NCBI RefSeq assembly: GCF_000195085.1 | Contig: NC_015380.1 | Span: forward strand, 41,001 to 105,000 | Direction of reading: 5' to 3' | DNA: 64,000 nt | From: Candidatus Pelagibacter sp. IMCC9063 | GTDB taxonomy: Bacteria > Pseudomonadota > Alphaproteobacteria > Pelagibacterales > Pelagibacteraceae | Part shown: positions 19,309 to 28,873 of the stretch, piece by piece | How positions within the stretch are numbered: position 1 is the first letter of the stretch | How the letters are laid out: every line of letters starts with the position of its first letter | Notes under the pieces: model-generated | Told to the model about the DNA's origin: nothing | The model's database searches: none | The model's input: only the letters and a program-made list of their open reading frames with translations | Made by a program: the position numbers and the translations under genes

Positions 19309-20151
19309 TTACGTTTTTTGACAATCAACTACAAATGCAGATGCAAGGAAATATCCCTTCCAATCTTCAGGCTTTTCAATTTTATATGATTTTTTTTTAA
19401 ATTCAAAATTGTCAAAATTTTCAAATATTGGTGGTAAAATGTGATAATGGTAAAAATATATCCCATTTAACTTCAATCCCAACTTGTTCAAAACTTGCTT
19501 TTCAATCGTTAATGGGTTGTGGGACAATGAGTAGACTTTATAGTCATCAATATTTTTTTTAAAATTTTTATTTTTGTTAAAGCTTTTAAATATATTTAAA
19601 AAATTCTTTTTAATAGAACTATTAAATTTATCAATATTATAAAGCTTAGAAAAAAAATTTACACTATAATCATTGAATGTTGAGGAATCAAAAAGAGAAT
19701 TTCTTAGTGAAAATATCAGTCTTCCATTCTTTTTTAGCTTCTTTACCTGATTTCTTAAAGTATAATTAAATTTTTTAGAATAATAAAATGTACCCATTCC
19801 CAATATACAATCGACAGAATTATTTTTTATATGTTTTGGATTTTCAAAATCGCCTGCACATATAATATTTTCAGGAAACCTAAATATTTTTAAATTTTTT
19901 TTAGCTTCTTTAATCATATTATCTGATTTATCGTAGCCTGTAATATTAAAACCCATTTTTTTTATTTTAATCAATGGCATTCCAGTCCCACACCCTGCAT
20001 CAATAATTTTTTTTGGTTTGTAAATTTTTAATAATTTTTTAATTATTTCTAATCTTTTTACATTTGGTTCGTATAATTTTTTTTTATACATTTTATTGTA
20101 GTGATTGGTATTCTTAGATTTGTTAAAAAATTTATAGGATAATTTATTCAT
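19309..20151 (-). CDS. Class I SAM-dependent methyltransferase
   Basis: 280 residues. Motif I IDAGCGTGMPLIKIK is at about residues 51-65, with GYDKSDNMIKEAKKNL and a motif IV region VDCILGMGTFYYSK. A tail of about 100 residues is specific to this protein. It is embedded between the DUF4910-type gene and the cupin in a CDP-sugar operon, so a deoxysugar or finished glycan is the likely acceptor (O- or N-methylation). C-methylation is less likely because no zinc-binding Cys cluster is present. Confidence 0.8.
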   Translation of the reverse strand: MNKLSYKFFNKSKNTNHYNKMYKKKLYEPNVKRLEIIKKLLKIYKPKKIIDAGCGTGMPLIKIKKMGFNITGYDKSDNMIKEAKKNLKIFRFPENIICAGDFENPKHIKNNSVDCILGMGTFYYSKKFNYTLRNQVKKLKKNGRLIFSLRNSLFDSSTFNDYSVNFFSKLYNIDKFNSSIKKNFLNIFKSFNKNKNFKKNIDDYKVYSLSHNPLTIEKQVLNKLGLKLNGIYFYHYHILPPIFENFDNFEFKKKSYKIEKPEDWKGYFLASAFVVDCQKT

Positions 20152-20154
20152 TTA

Positions 20155-21435
20155 TTAATTTTTTTTAATTAATTCTTTATAAATACTGTACCCTTTTTTA
20201 TAACTAATTTTAGATAAAACAGATATTTTTTCTAAAGAATTTTTTCCATCTGAGTATTGTAAAAAATTCATATAATCAGAAAACTTATTTTTTTTATTTT
20301 TTATAGAAAGGGTTGGGTATAATTTTCTTTTACTCATCTGGGGCTCGCATAGCAAGACTGCTTTTGGAATTTTTTTTTTAATTAATATTTCGATCGCTTT
20401 TTTTGCTACTTCAAATCCTCCTTTAATTCCCTCATGACTAACTAGATCAAAATTATCCAATGAAGTATGATATTCTGGATACTCCCAATACTTAGTTCTG
20501 AAAATTGATGCAATAGACAAATCTACTCCAGGTGAATTAAATTGTCTTTCGTCAGATCCTCTTTCTAGAAATGAGTATTCCTTAAAAGAAATCTTTAGTT
20601 TTTTGTAAGATTCAATTAACGATTCGTCCGCAATAGTATTTTTGTATTTAGTAAACATGCAAGAATGATTTTTATTATCTCCTATACAAGTAAGATTATA
20701 ACCACCTATAACATTTTTCTGAAGTTTTTTTAAATTTTTTTGGATATAGGCTATTGATCCAATCGTTTCAGGAATAAAAATAAATCTTAAACTTTTATTC
20801 AAATTAGTAATTTTTAAAAAATGGCTCATTAACGACATTGAAACAATTGGACCACTTAGCTCGTTATTTGCCATAGATGGATGGCAGACATAAGTAGAAA
20901 TCAATATTTCTTTGCTTGATTTGCCTTTTATCAAAAATTCTCCATAGTCCATCTTCCCTTTGGGGCTAAACGTAGATTTAATAACTACATTAAAATAATC
21001 TTGGGCCTTATAAGTTTTCAATATTTTTAATTTATGATTATACGAAATACAAAAGCCCCATCTTTTTTTATAGTATGAGGTAACATAGGGAATTGCGTTC
21101 GGTTGTTTCTTTAATGAGTAAATGTGCCTTAGAAGACTGTCTCTACTTATTCGTAAATCTACCGGTGCTGAGTAGCCAACGACATGTAAATTATTTTTTT
21201 TAAAATTTACTATTTCTTCACCCTTGTCATCTAGTATGAAGCCTTCTGTAATATTCCACTCTTTGGGTACAATCCAATCAAATACTTTTTTTCCAGAACC
21301 AATACTTTTGATTTTAAATTCGGGAAATTCTTTTTTTATAATATATAAAGTTTCGCGCAATCCTTTTCCTGTAATACTTCTGCATATAGGAAACAGTTTA
21401 TTTTTAGCTATATTGAAATATTTTTTTGTACTCAT
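20155..21435 (-). CDS. DUF4910 aminopeptidase-like zinc hydrolase
   Basis: 426 residues resembling the DUF4910/DUF2172 zinc peptidase-like family found in many glycan loci. Seen: LFPICRSITGKGLRETL at the N terminus, CHPSMANNELSGP with a candidate metal-ligand His and the NNELSG signature, FIPETIGSIAY, RGSDERQFNSPG and EYHTSLDN with further ligands. A hydrophilic C-terminal segment of about 90 residues looks like a winged helix. No signal peptide is seen, so it is cytoplasmic. It lies in the CDP-sugar operon, 6 nt after the reductase gene. Its chemistry is unknown; an amide hydrolase or ligase on an amino-acid-substituted sugar is possible. Confidence 0.75.
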   Translation of the reverse strand: MSTKKYFNIAKNKLFPICRSITGKGLRETLYIIKKEFPEFKIKSIGSGKKVFDWIVPKEWNITEGFILDDKGEEIVNFKKNNLHVVGYSAPVDLRISRDSLLRHIYSLKKQPNAIPYVTSYYKKRWGFCISYNHKLKILKTYKAQDYFNVVIKSTFSPKGKMDYGEFLIKGKSSKEILISTYVCHPSMANNELSGPIVSMSLMSHFLKITNLNKSLRFIFIPETIGSIAYIQKNLKKLQKNVIGGYNLTCIGDNKNHSCMFTKYKNTIADESLIESYKKLKISFKEYSFLERGSDERQFNSPGVDLSIASIFRTKYWEYPEYHTSLDNFDLVSHEGIKGGFEVAKKAIEILIKKKIPKAVLLCEPQMSKRKLYPTLSIKNKKNKFSDYMNFLQYSDGKNSLEKISVLSKISYKKGYSIYKELIKKN

Positions 21436-21441
21436 AGATAC

Positions 21442-22237
21442 CTATTCAGCCATATAATTTATAACATTTTTAAATTTAATTCTCATATTGTATTTTTTGA
21501 AATATTCTATGCTTGCAATAGATTTTGAAACTTCTTGTATGGGTTTTTTTATATAAGTAACATTTTTATTATTTGATCTGCTTAAATTAATCAATTTTTT
21601 TACCGAAACCCCCTTTCCTGTTCCAACATCGTAAATACCAGTTAAAATTTTTTTATTTATAAATAATTTATATACCTTAGTTAAGTCATCAATATGAATA
21701 AAGTCACGTATTGATTTTCCATTATTTGCTATTCTTACTTTGATTTTTTTCTTATTTAACTTAGAAATTATAGAGAAATTTTCGTTTTTTCCGTAGACAT
21801 TAAATATTCTTAAAATATAGAAATTAATTTTTTTTTTCTTACAAAAATTATTGAGCAAATTTTCTAATGTATTTTTAACACTTGAATAAAGCTTTCTATT
21901 AAAATCATCTTCAGCTAATTCTTTTAAGAAAGAAGAATATACTGAGGAACTACTAGAAAAAATAATTTTATTAATATTTTTATAGGATTTTATAAATTCT
22001 ATTAAATCGACAATTTCTAGTAAACTTTTTGAAAAAAATTTTTTGTAGCTTTTTAAATTATTTAATTTTTTTAAGGGAAATGAAGAGTTAATAATAATAT
22101 TGAATTTTGTTTTTTCTTTTTTTTTTTAAAAACTCTTGAATAGATAATATTTTTGAGTTTGTTAATTTTTTTTTTAACTGTTTTGAAATATAGCTTCTTT
22201 TTCCTAGGATGATTGTTTGGAATTGATCTTCGTTCAT
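21442..22237 (-). CDS. NAD-dependent epimerase/reductase, extended SDR (frameshifted)
   Basis: About 265 residues. Seen: FSSSSSVYSS, the catalytic YxxxK in YSSVKNTLEN, LRIFNVYGKNENFS and a DFIHIDDLTKVY region. The cofactor motif is degenerate (ILGKRSYIS instead of TGxxGxxG). The break is in a T11 run on the plus strand (22117-22127). Between CDP-glucose 4,6-dehydratase and the cupin, it is the likely 4-ketoreductase producing the final CDP-6-deoxyhexose. Confidence 0.72.
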
Positions 22238-22251
22238 GTGAATTCTAATTC

Positions 22252-23307
22252 TTAAAGATTGAAAAACTTGCGAATTTGATATGTTGTAAATTTATAAGGA
22301 TTTTTTTTTTCTATCAAAATAGACTTATACCATTCCGCAGTATACATAATGCTTTCTTTTATATTTAATTTAGGGTTGTATTTTAAAAGTTTTTTTGCTT
22401 TTGTTATATTTAATTGTAAATTTTTCTGTTCATAAAAATTAGATTTTTTGACATGGCAACTTCCTTTGCCCCAAAATTTAATTAAATGTTTAACAACCTC
22501 CAAAACAGAAGTTACTGTATTTGGTCTTGGTCCAAAGTTATATGCTCCTGAAAATTTTTTTGGTTTCTGATATAATTTAATACCCAACAACAAATATCCA
22601 TAAAGAGGTTCCAAAACATGCTGCCATGGTCTATTAAAATTTGGATTTCTTATTGTAATTTTCTTGTTATTTACTAGTGACTTAACAATATCAGGTATAA
22701 GTCTATTAAGTGACCAATCACCGCCACCAATTACATTACCCGCTCTTGCGCTTGCCACTCCTATATTTAACTTATCAAAATAGGTTTTGCTGTAGCTATT
22801 AATAAAAATTTCAGCAGCTGCTTTGGATGCGCTGTAAGGATCTTCTCCACCTAACTTGTCATCTTCTACAAATCCTCTAGTTGAATTGTTGCTCTTGTAG
22901 CATTTGTCAGAAGTTACACAAATTAAAGATTTTAAGCTTTTTAAGTTTTTAGAGATATCTAATATATTTAGAGTCCCCAATGAATTAACATTAATTGTTT
23001 CGTAAGGAGACCTGTAAGACTCATAAATTAAAGGTTGAGCTGCTAAATGAAAAATAATTACGGGTTTAATTTTTTTGGAATAATTTAATAAACTGTCATA
23101 ATTATTTATATCAATAATTTTAAGTTTAATTTTTTTTTGAAGGTTTAAATCATAAAAAAGCTTTTTATTTCTATTTGGATTGTGTCCAATCCCATAAACT
23201 TTTGCGCCAAATTGTAGTAAAATCAAAGCTAACCAAGATCCCTTAAAACCTGTAACACCGGTAATTAGCACTTTTTTGTTTTTATAAAATGTTTTTATTT
23301 GATCCAT
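22252..23307 (-). CDS. rfbG: CDP-glucose 4,6-dehydratase
   Basis: 351 residues. Converts CDP-D-glucose to CDP-4-keto-6-deoxy-D-glucose. Seen: ITGVTGFKGSWLA (with the FKGSW variant specific to this enzyme), VTSDKCYKSNN, GGEDPYSASKAAAE with the YxxxK pair, ARAGNVIGGGDW and RPWQHVLEPLYGYLLL. Length and motif order match RfbG/DdhB throughout. It overlaps the cytidylyltransferase gene by 13 nt. It feeds the reductase and cupin genes that follow. Confidence 0.95.
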   Translation of the reverse strand: MDQIKTFYKNKKVLITGVTGFKGSWLALILLQFGAKVYGIGHNPNRNKKLFYDLNLQKKIKLKIIDINNYDSLLNYSKKIKPVIIFHLAAQPLIYESYRSPYETINVNSLGTLNILDISKNLKSLKSLICVTSDKCYKSNNSTRGFVEDDKLGGEDPYSASKAAAEIFINSYSKTYFDKLNIGVASARAGNVIGGGDWSLNRLIPDIVKSLVNNKKITIRNPNFNRPWQHVLEPLYGYLLLGIKLYQKPKKFSGAYNFGPRPNTVTSVLEVVKHLIKFWGKGSCHVKKSNFYEQKNLQLNITKAKKLLKYNPKLNIKESIMYTAEWYKSILIEKKNPYKFTTYQIRKFFNL

Positions 23308-24002
23308 TTTGCTTTTCCTTTTCTAAGTAATGATACTAAATACTTCTTATCTCTTAAGGTGTCCATACATTGCCAAAATCCTTTATGCTTATATGCTGAC
23401 AGCTGTTTTTGCTTGACAAGCTTATTAATCGGTTCTTTTTCAAAAACAGTTGTGTCGTTTTTTAAAAATTTAAATATTTTACGATTTACTACGAAAAAAC
23501 CACCACTAATCCATCCACTTTTAGATTGAATCTTTTCATCAAATCTTACTACTTGGTTTTTATTTATTGTGAGTTCACCAAACCTTACGGGTGGCTTTAC
23601 TGCAGTTACTGTTACGGTTTTTTTATTTTTAATATGAAAACTGATTAATTTTTTTATATTTATATCTGCGACTCCGTCTCCATATGTCATTAAAAAAAAT
23701 TCTTCTTTGTCTAGTAAAAATTTGACTCTCAGCAGTCTTCCACCTGTCTGCGACAGTTTTCCAGTATAGTGAACTTTAACATTAATATTTGCATCTTTAT
23801 ATTCTTTCTTAAAATATGATTTTATAATATTGCTTTTATATCCCGATAAAAGAATGAAATCTTTTATTCCATATTTTTTATAAATATTAATAATATGACA
23901 AACAATTGGTCTTGATCCTACCCTAACCATCGGCTTCGGAATATTCTTAGTTTCTTCAGACAGTCTAGAACCAAGTCCTCCACATAAAATAACTACTTTC
24001 AT
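23295..24002 (-). CDS. rfbF: Glucose-1-phosphate cytidylyltransferase
   Basis: 235 residues. Makes CDP-glucose from CTP and glucose-1-phosphate, the first step of CDP-deoxysugar synthesis. Seen: VILCGGLGSRLSEETKNIPK nucleotide loop, TGGRLLRVK, the metal-binding Asp in YGDGVADIN, VRFGEL, SGWISGGFFV and the C-terminal GFWQCMDTLRDK. Slightly shorter than the usual 257 residues, but no break is visible. Translationally coupled to rfbG. Confidence 0.93.
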   Translation of the reverse strand: MKVVILCGGLGSRLSEETKNIPKPMVRVGSRPIVCHIINIYKKYGIKDFILLSGYKSNIIKSYFKKEYKDANINVKVHYTGKLSQTGGRLLRVKFLLDKEEFFLMTYGDGVADINIKKLISFHIKNKKTVTVTAVKPPVRFGELTINKNQVVRFDEKIQSKSGWISGGFFVVNRKIFKFLKNDTTVFEKEPINKLVKQKQLSAYKHKGFWQCMDTLRDKKYLVSLLRKGKAKWIK

Positions 24003-24734
24003 TTTTTTTTAATCTATTTCTAAGAATTTTTTTAACTTTCTCTAAATCTTCTTTTGTATCGACTGATATTGATTTGTTGGACATTTTTATCATTTTTACA
24101 TCCCAGCCTATTTCTAAAAATCTTAGTAATTCCAAGTCCTCAATGCTTTCCAATTGTGTTTTTTTTTTATTGATGAAAATGCTTTCAATGCCCTATAGGG
24201 AAGAGAATAGACACAAACTTGTCTCCATGATTTCACAAGCTTTGTTTTTTTATTACCGGGTATTGGAGCTCTGGATTGATACAGGAGTCTACCATCTTTT
24301 CTAAAAACAACCTTGGGAATATGCTCAGAGTAAAAAAGTTCTTTATCTTTAATTTCAGTATAGCCATTAATGATTGTGTTTGGATTTTTTTTTGCTTCAA
24401 TAATTAGTTTTTTAATATCACTTGGATTGCATATTGGCTCATCTCCTTGTATATTTAAATAGAAATCTGCTTTAAAACTTTTTGCTACCTCCGATATCCT
24501 GTCGGTGCCTGTTAAACATTTTTTTGATGTCATAACTACTTTAATTTTATTAATTTCACATATTTTTTTTATTCGTATGTCATCTGTGGCAATTAAAATC
24601 TTTGATTCTTGTACCACTTTCTTGCATTGATTGTAGGTTCTTAATATCATTGGAATACCTAATATGTTTAAAAGTGGCTTCCCTTGAAGTCTTCTCGAAT
24701 TATATCTTGCTGGTATAACTAAATAGTATTTCAT
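23965..24734 (-). CDS. CMP-Kdo-synthetase-like cytidylyltransferase (frameshifted)
   Basis: Resembles 3-deoxy-manno-octulosonate cytidylyltransferase (KdsB), which activates a 2-keto-3-deoxy sugar acid as its CMP derivative. Seen: IPARYNSRRLQGKPLL, IATDDIRIK, LTGTDRISE and LNIQGDEPI in the correct order. The break is in a coding-strand A10 run (plus 24159-24168); the C part resumes LESIEDLELLRFLE, the normal KdsB ending. The last codons reach 23965 as read; one more A in a later run would place a TGA overlapping the rfbF start instead. It follows the aldolase gene, suggesting an ulosonic acid other than Kdo. Confidence 0.85.
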
Positions 24735-24739
24735 ATTTT

Positions 24740-26331
24740 TTATGTGCCAGATTTGGTAAGCATGCTTAATTTAATTTTATTTTTGAAATATTTTTTTTTA
24801 AAAGATAAAATAATTTTTCTGGTGGGATTGTTAAAGTTAGTTTTAGTATTTTTGTAACTATCAAATCCAGTTAAAAAAACTTTATTAGCATTTGCCGCGG
24901 CGCATACTGACAAGGAATAAGCCAGTACTAGAGGGGCAGATAGAATGCAACCATATGTGTTAATTTTAAATTTTTCAGGAATTATTTGAAGGCCATAATC
25001 AAAAGTATTAAATTTTTTGAAATTATTTTTAATTTCAGGAGACAGGGATGAAATTGGAACTATTAGTTTTGCTTTTTTGTTTTTATATATATTTAGTTCG
25101 CTAGTTATTCGTAAAGGATGGCAAGAAACTCTAAAGTCAATTAACTTTTCTGAAATACTTTTGTGAAAATTTAGAACTAAAACATTTAAATTTTCTTTAT
25201 TTAAATTAATAAATTTTTCAATATTCTCTTTAATGATATTTCCTCCACCTATTATCAAAAAATTTTTTTTGTTAAAAAAATTTCTTGGAGACCATTTACC
25301 GATCCCATTGGAAGAATAAAAATTTTTGATTATATCCAAGTTGTTAGGATCAAACTTTCTTGCATTAATTTTTTTTAATTGTTCAATAATATTAAGAATG
25401 TATTTATTTGAATAATTTTTTGAATTTAAAATTTCTTGAATATAGGTTGGGTGAATAGAATATTTTCCTGACAAATAATAATATTTATTTGTACCCCACT
25501 TATATTTGTTTTTGAGAGTTGTGAATGAATTAAATGTTAATTTTTTAATCGGTAGTACATTATACTTGCAACCATGAGAAATATTCAAATACCTTAACAA
25601 CTCTAAAGTTTTTACATTGCCCGGCCCTCTTCCCATTCCAAGAATTGTTGCATCCAACATATTCACGCCATATTTGATTGCTGTATATAAATTTTTATGG
25701 GCGAGACCCATATTGTCGTGCGCATGAAAACCAAGATCCCCCTTCCAGTAACTTTTAATTGTCTTTGTAATTTTTTTTGTTCTACTCGGGTTTAGTGATC
25801 CAGTGCTGTCCGCAAAATAAAAAAAATTTATATTGTAAGTGCATATTTTTTCTAATATTTGAATCAAGTTTTTTTCCTCAATCTCGGAAATTTGCATAAT
25901 ATTTACTCCGATTTTGTATTTTTTTTTTTTAAAAAATTAATAACTTTTGCTAATTTAAAGATTTCATTTTCATGACAAGCTATTCTTACGAAAGAAATTT
26001 TAGATTTCTCATCTTTATTAAATATTTTTTTTAAGTATTTTACCTGACCATTTTTAAATTTTAAAAAATCAGAAGCATTTATCATAACTCCAAGATTCAA
26101 ATTTTTATTACTACAGATTTTGTCTACGTGCTTATCTTCGGAATAAGCAAGTTCCCCCAATTGACTTTTTTTTGCTTTTAATGACCTAAAGCCTATTTCG
26201 ACATAATCTATTTTTGATTTTTCAATGCTCGAAACATATGTCTTTACCAAGCTGTTAGAAAACATCCAGTTATTGTGATAACCACCATCTCTAAAGGTAC
26301 AATCCAAAACTTTTAAATTTTTACTATTCAT
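24740..26331 (-). CDS. DRE-TIM aldolase with extra C-terminal domain (frameshifted)
   Basis: About 530 residues. The N-terminal 300 or so form an HMG-CoA-lyase-like/4-hydroxy-2-oxovalerate-aldolase-type TIM barrel: DCTFRDGGYHNNW at about residue 10, YKIGVNIMQIS at the join, FADSTGS, metal-binding HAHDNMG and LGMGRGPGN. The C-terminal 180 residues form a separate domain with FLIIGGGNIIKEN and NKVFLTGFDSY, similar in style to nucleotide-binding domains of motility-associated or MptE-like proteins. The break lies in a T12 run of the plus strand (25919-25930). Next to a CMP-ulosonate synthetase, it plausibly makes the ulosonic acid by aldol addition of pyruvate; the substrate is unknown. Confidence 0.75.
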
Positions 26332-26342
26332 TCAATTTCATT

Positions 26343-27614
26343 TTATCTCTTGTTTTCAAGAAGTTTTATTTTATATTTATACACTCCTAACGATATTTTC
26401 TTAACATACAAATTTTCCCAAATATATGGATTGTACACATCCAGGATATTATGATCGCAAATTTGAATAACTTTTTGTCCACTCTTTAAAGCTTCAATTA
26501 AAGCTCCTGTTGGGCCAAAAAAAAATGAATATTTGTTTTTTGTATTTCTGTTAAATCTATTTTTATAATTTTTTAAGATATCTTTTATTTTATTTTTTAA
26601 TATAGTATTTTTTTTGCTATATTTGCTGCTTGGGTGAGGTCTGACAACTAAAGGATAAAATTTTTTATTTGTATTCTTTAAAAAATTACTAAAATTTTTT
26701 AGGAGATTGTCTGAATAAACTACATTTATTGACAAATATAGCGTAGGTCGTTTAAAAAAACTAGATTTAGCAATTTTTGCTGGTGTTCGAATGATTATTT
26801 TTTTTTTGGCCAGTTTAAATAATTTATAAAAATTTTTTTTTGAACTACGGAGTTTATTAAAAACTTATCTATAAAAATATCAGATTTCTTGTAAAAAAAA
26901 TTTACTGGGTATGGTGAGGGTACCGTAGAAAGTCTAGCTAAAGTTTTTGTTTTTTTTTTTTAAATAACTTAATATTTTTTTTTGATGATTATGACCTTCA
27001 TATACACAATATACATTTTTAATCTTAAAATTTTTAATATTAGGAAAAACTTTTTCTTCAACTTTTTCGCTATATAAAGTTTGCCAATTAAAATTAATGA
27101 TTGTTTGGGTTAAGTTAAACAAATTTGAGAAAAATAAACCTAGAGCTTTAAAATAGTTTGAAATCAAAAAATGATGATTCTGGTAAAAGATTAAAATATT
27201 TTTATCAATTTTTTTTGGCAAAAATTTTCCGTTATAAAAAACGATAAATAGATTATTTTTTTCTTTTCTAGAGTTTTTGCTTAAAAAGTAATCAGAAAAT
27301 TCACCATTTTTTTTGAAATTTTTGTCAGTACCCCAAGTTACATAAAGATTATTTATTTTCTTATGCTTAGTTTTATAAGGAATTATTTTCGAAGAAAAAA
27401 TTTTTACAGTCATATTAAAATTTTTAATATTAAAAATAATGATGCGTATTGTTGAATAGCCTTTTTCAATAATTTTTAACCCAAGGCAATCCTGGGAAGT
27501 GTTAAAATAAATATCTTTAAGTTTTTTTTTACTTAATAAAAACTTAAGTTTCTTAATAATTAATTCAGAAGTTATTTTGTAGTTAATTGAATTTCTATAA
27601 TTATAACTAAGCAT
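26343..27614 (-). CDS. Predicted surface-carbohydrate GT-B transferase (two frameshifts)
   Basis: About 424 residues recovered from three frames. The N part has NWQTLYSEKVEEK and VYEGHNHQKKILS; the middle carries LARLSTVPSPYPVNFFY; the C part has VVRPHPSSKYSKK and FFGPTGALIEALKSG. The last two features resemble capsule and CDP-glycerol-type transferases. Breaks are in a T12 run (plus 26950-26961) and a T10 run (26798-26807). This looks like the family annotated as surface carbohydrate biosynthesis protein in LPS and capsule loci (cytoplasmic, possibly ulosonic-acid-dependent), but that is a judgement from motifs only. Confidence 0.6.
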
Positions 27615-27625
27615 GTAAAATATTT

Positions 27626-28873
27626 TTATATTTTTTTAACTTTTTGATTCCAGACTTCTTTAAATGTTCTGGTGAGTATTTTAATATCTTCATCTTTAAG
27701 CTCAAAAAGACACAGTAAAAATCCGAAAAAACTTTTATCATGAAGAAATTCTGCATTGGGACAGATACCTTTGCTATAGTCAAAATGAACTTTGCTTAAA
27801 TTCCATGGATGCCCTTTATTTCCATGAGCAATTTTTTTTTGAAAAATTGGCAATGTGTGCACATTGGAGTAACCCTCTATCAATCCTGGTATTCCCTCTT
27901 CTCTTAAGTGCTTAATTATTGCTTTTCTACTGGATTTAATTTTCTTAAAATCTATTTGAAATGGTAATAAATAAAAAACGTTCGAATAATTTTTTATCTC
28001 ACTTAGCTTCACAGTTGTTAAGCCGTACAAGTTACCAATTTCACTTATAATTTTTTTTGCAACTTTAATTCTTTTTTTTAAAATCTTATTCAATTTTTTT
28101 AGCTGCTCTATTCCAATGGCAGCCTCAATTTCATTCATTCTAAAATTATAGCCAACCATATTAACTAAGTTTTTTTTTTTATATTTTTTTAACTAATACT
28201 TCAGCATGATTTCTTATAAAAGCAGCTTTTAAATAGTGCTTCTTATAATTCGTTATTAAAATGCCGCCTTCTCCAGTATTAATATGTTTATGGTAGTTTA
28301 GGCTAAATCCTCCCATATGACATTTTGTACTTGAAAAATAACCGTTATGCTTGGATCCTGGCGCTTGTGCTGTATCCGAAATTAATATTATATTTTTTTT
28401 TTTGCCAATTTATATAATTCATCCTGTTGTGCAGACCTTCCAAAAATATCGACAGAAATAATAGCTTTTGTTCTTTTGTTAATTAGTTTTTTGACTGAAG
28501 CAATGTCTAAGTTATAGGTAAGGGGGTCGATATCTGCAAAAACAGGTATTGCAGACCAATGTAATATAGAAATTGCAGTTGCACTCATTGTCCATGGAGT
28601 GCAAATAACCTCATCTCCTGGATTAATATCTGTAGCACCTACAGCCGCTATTAAACCAGAAGTCCAAGAATTAAATGTAAGTGCATACTTAACTCCGAAT
28701 TTTTTTTTTATAGCATTTTCAAATTCAATAACCTTTTTACCTCCAAACATATTTCCAGAGGGAGATGCTAAAAAATCTGACAAAACTCCAGACTTTAAAA
28801 CTTTTAAAGCTGCTTTAATTTCAGCCCTGCCTATTGTATTAACTTTTTCAAAACTATAATTTTTTTTGGTCAT
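27626..28873 (-). CDS. DegT/DnrJ/EryC1 family aminotransferase (two frameshifts)
   Basis: PLP sugar aminotransferase of about 415 residues. The N part has FGGKKVIEFENAI, NSWTSGLIAAVGA and CTPWTMSATA; the middle, in a different frame, has ISDTAQAPGS and the Schiff-base Lys in GGFSLNYHKHINTGEGG; the C part begins MVGYNFRMNEIEAAIG. Breaks are in a T11 run (plus 28393-28403) and in a long T run near 28170-28180. It directly follows an oxidoreductase gene (1-nt spacing), so the pair probably makes an amino-sugar by oxidation and amination. It lacks the look of PseC or LegC. Confidence 0.8.
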
